In this document: positions 6,142 through 6,705 of the stretch, piece after piece
Layout: each line of letters opens with the position of its first letter
Numbering within the stretch: the first letter of the stretch is position 1
Assembly (NCBI GenBank): GCA_024742655.1
Contig: JANSYB010000119.1
Coordinates: 1 to 6,705, forward strand
DNA length: 6,705 nucleotides
Direction: 5' to 3'
Source: Paracoccaceae bacterium
Lineage (GTDB): Bacteria; Pseudomonadota; Alphaproteobacteria; Rhodobacterales; Rhodobacteraceae
Notes under the pieces: model-generated
The model's database searches: none
Told to the model about the DNA's origin: nothing
Seen by the model: the letters and a program-made list of their open reading frames with translations, nothing else
Position numbers and translations under genes: made by a program

Positions 6142-6705
6142 TCCGCCGCTCCGTTGCCATGCGCCAGCAAAAGCCGTTCCTCCAGGGGCCTCAACACCTC
6201 GGCAAAGGGCGGCCCGGGGCGGCGGTCGAGCACGATCCGGTCCATGTCCGACAAATGCCCCCCGACAGCCGCCGCGCGGCGCCCGAACTTGCTGATGTCG
6301 GTGACGAGAATCGAAACCCGGCTGTTCGCCCGAATGTACTCCCGCGCGCGCACCTCGGGTTCGTGGAAATCCAGCAGGGAGCCGTCAAAGTCGATTCCGC
6401 CCACGCCGAAAATGCCGAAATCCGCCCGGTAGCTTGCGAAGAGTTCGATCGATGCCTCGCCCAGGAAATCGCGGTCGGGCAGGCGCATCTCGCCCCCGGG
6501 CAGGATGATCCGGTTGGCAGAGTTTTCCGACAGAGCCATTGCCGCGTTTAGATTGTTGGTAACGACCGTAAGCGCGTCTTTATCGGCCAAGGCCTGCGCC
6601 ACGAGAGCCGGCGTGGTTCCGATCGAGACAAAGACCGTGGACCCGTCCGGCACCTGATCGGCAACGGCCGCGGCGATGCGTTGCTTGGCGTCGAAGTTCA
6701 GGACC
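6138..6705 (-). CDS. glpR: DeoR-family repressor, GlpR-like (N-terminus cut by window)
   Basis: The visible 188 codons are the ligand-sensing domain of a DeoR-family regulator; the N-terminal winged helix-turn-helix (about 65-70 residues) lies beyond the right edge. Counting from the first full codon (6704), the landmarks are KQRIA (7-11), the phosphosugar-binding IGTTP (28-32), VTNNLN (48-53), ILPGGE (67-72), the block GGIDFDGSLLDFHEPEVR (102-119) and DISKFGR (136-142). These match E. coli GlpR closely by eye, including SLLDF and SKFGR. GlpR represses glycerol and glycerol-3-phosphate genes until glycerol-3-phosphate binds. A GTG at 6653 is internal and is not the start. Its stop overlaps the ATPase start by ATGA, so regulator and transporter are co-translated and probably autoregulated. 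A DeoR paralog for another phosphosugar is possible but less likely. Confidence 0.88.
   Translation of the reverse strand, partial: VLNFDAKQRIAAAVADQVPDGSTVFVSIGTTPALVAQALADKDALTVVTNNLNAAMALSENSANRIILPGGEMRLPDRDFLGEASIELFASYRADFGIFGVGGIDFDGSLLDFHEPEVRAREYIRANSRVSILVTDISKFGRRAAAVGGHLSDMDRIVLDRRPGPPFAEVLRPLEERLLLAHGNGAAE

Overview
The window is from a GC-rich proteobacterium. The GlpR-like regulator, the UgpC/MalK-type ATPase and the tightly coupled gene layout fit an alphaproteobacterium, plausibly Rhodobacterales. That placement rests on codon use and protein style only; there is no rRNA or other marker gene here.

Layout. Positions 1-145 (+) hold the last 47 codons of an unrecognised gene that begins outside the window. 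Positions 146-528 hold no convincing gene. Positions 529-840 (+) encode a probable 103-residue protein with two membrane helices, and 933-1892 (+) encode a cytoplasmic leucine-rich-repeat protein of 319 residues. A 91-base convergent gap follows. From 1984 to the right edge, everything is one minus-strand operon: a DeoR/GlpR-family regulator (N-terminus cut by the window edge), then ugpC-like ATPase, ugpB-like solute-binding protein, ugpA-like permease and ugpE-like permease.

The operon reads as a complete CUT1-type ABC importer in the sn-glycerol-3-phosphate (Ugp) class. The binding protein captures the ligand in the periplasm, the two permeases form the channel, and a homodimer of the ATPase powers it. 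The GlpR-type repressor is in the same transcription unit, so it probably reports intracellular glycerol-3-phosphate or a related phosphorylated polyol. Junctions are tight: regulator/ATPase and permease/permease both overlap by ATGA, and ATPase/binding protein are 13 bases apart. Only binding protein/ugpA has a larger gap (57 bases), and it is filled by a strong stem-loop. A second, larger stem-loop lies at the 3' end of the ATPase gene, so the binding-protein cistron has a hairpin on each side.

The left third is less GC-rich (52% in 1261-1320 against 68% in 3361-3420, counted by hand) and carries genes of no recognised family. It looks like accessory DNA beside a conserved metabolic operon. 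I found no complete mobile element, CRISPR array, tRNA or rRNA. The points most worth a second look are the perfect 12-bp inverted repeat in the ATPase gene, the unusual tail it leads into, and the membrane protein/LRR pair of unknown role.
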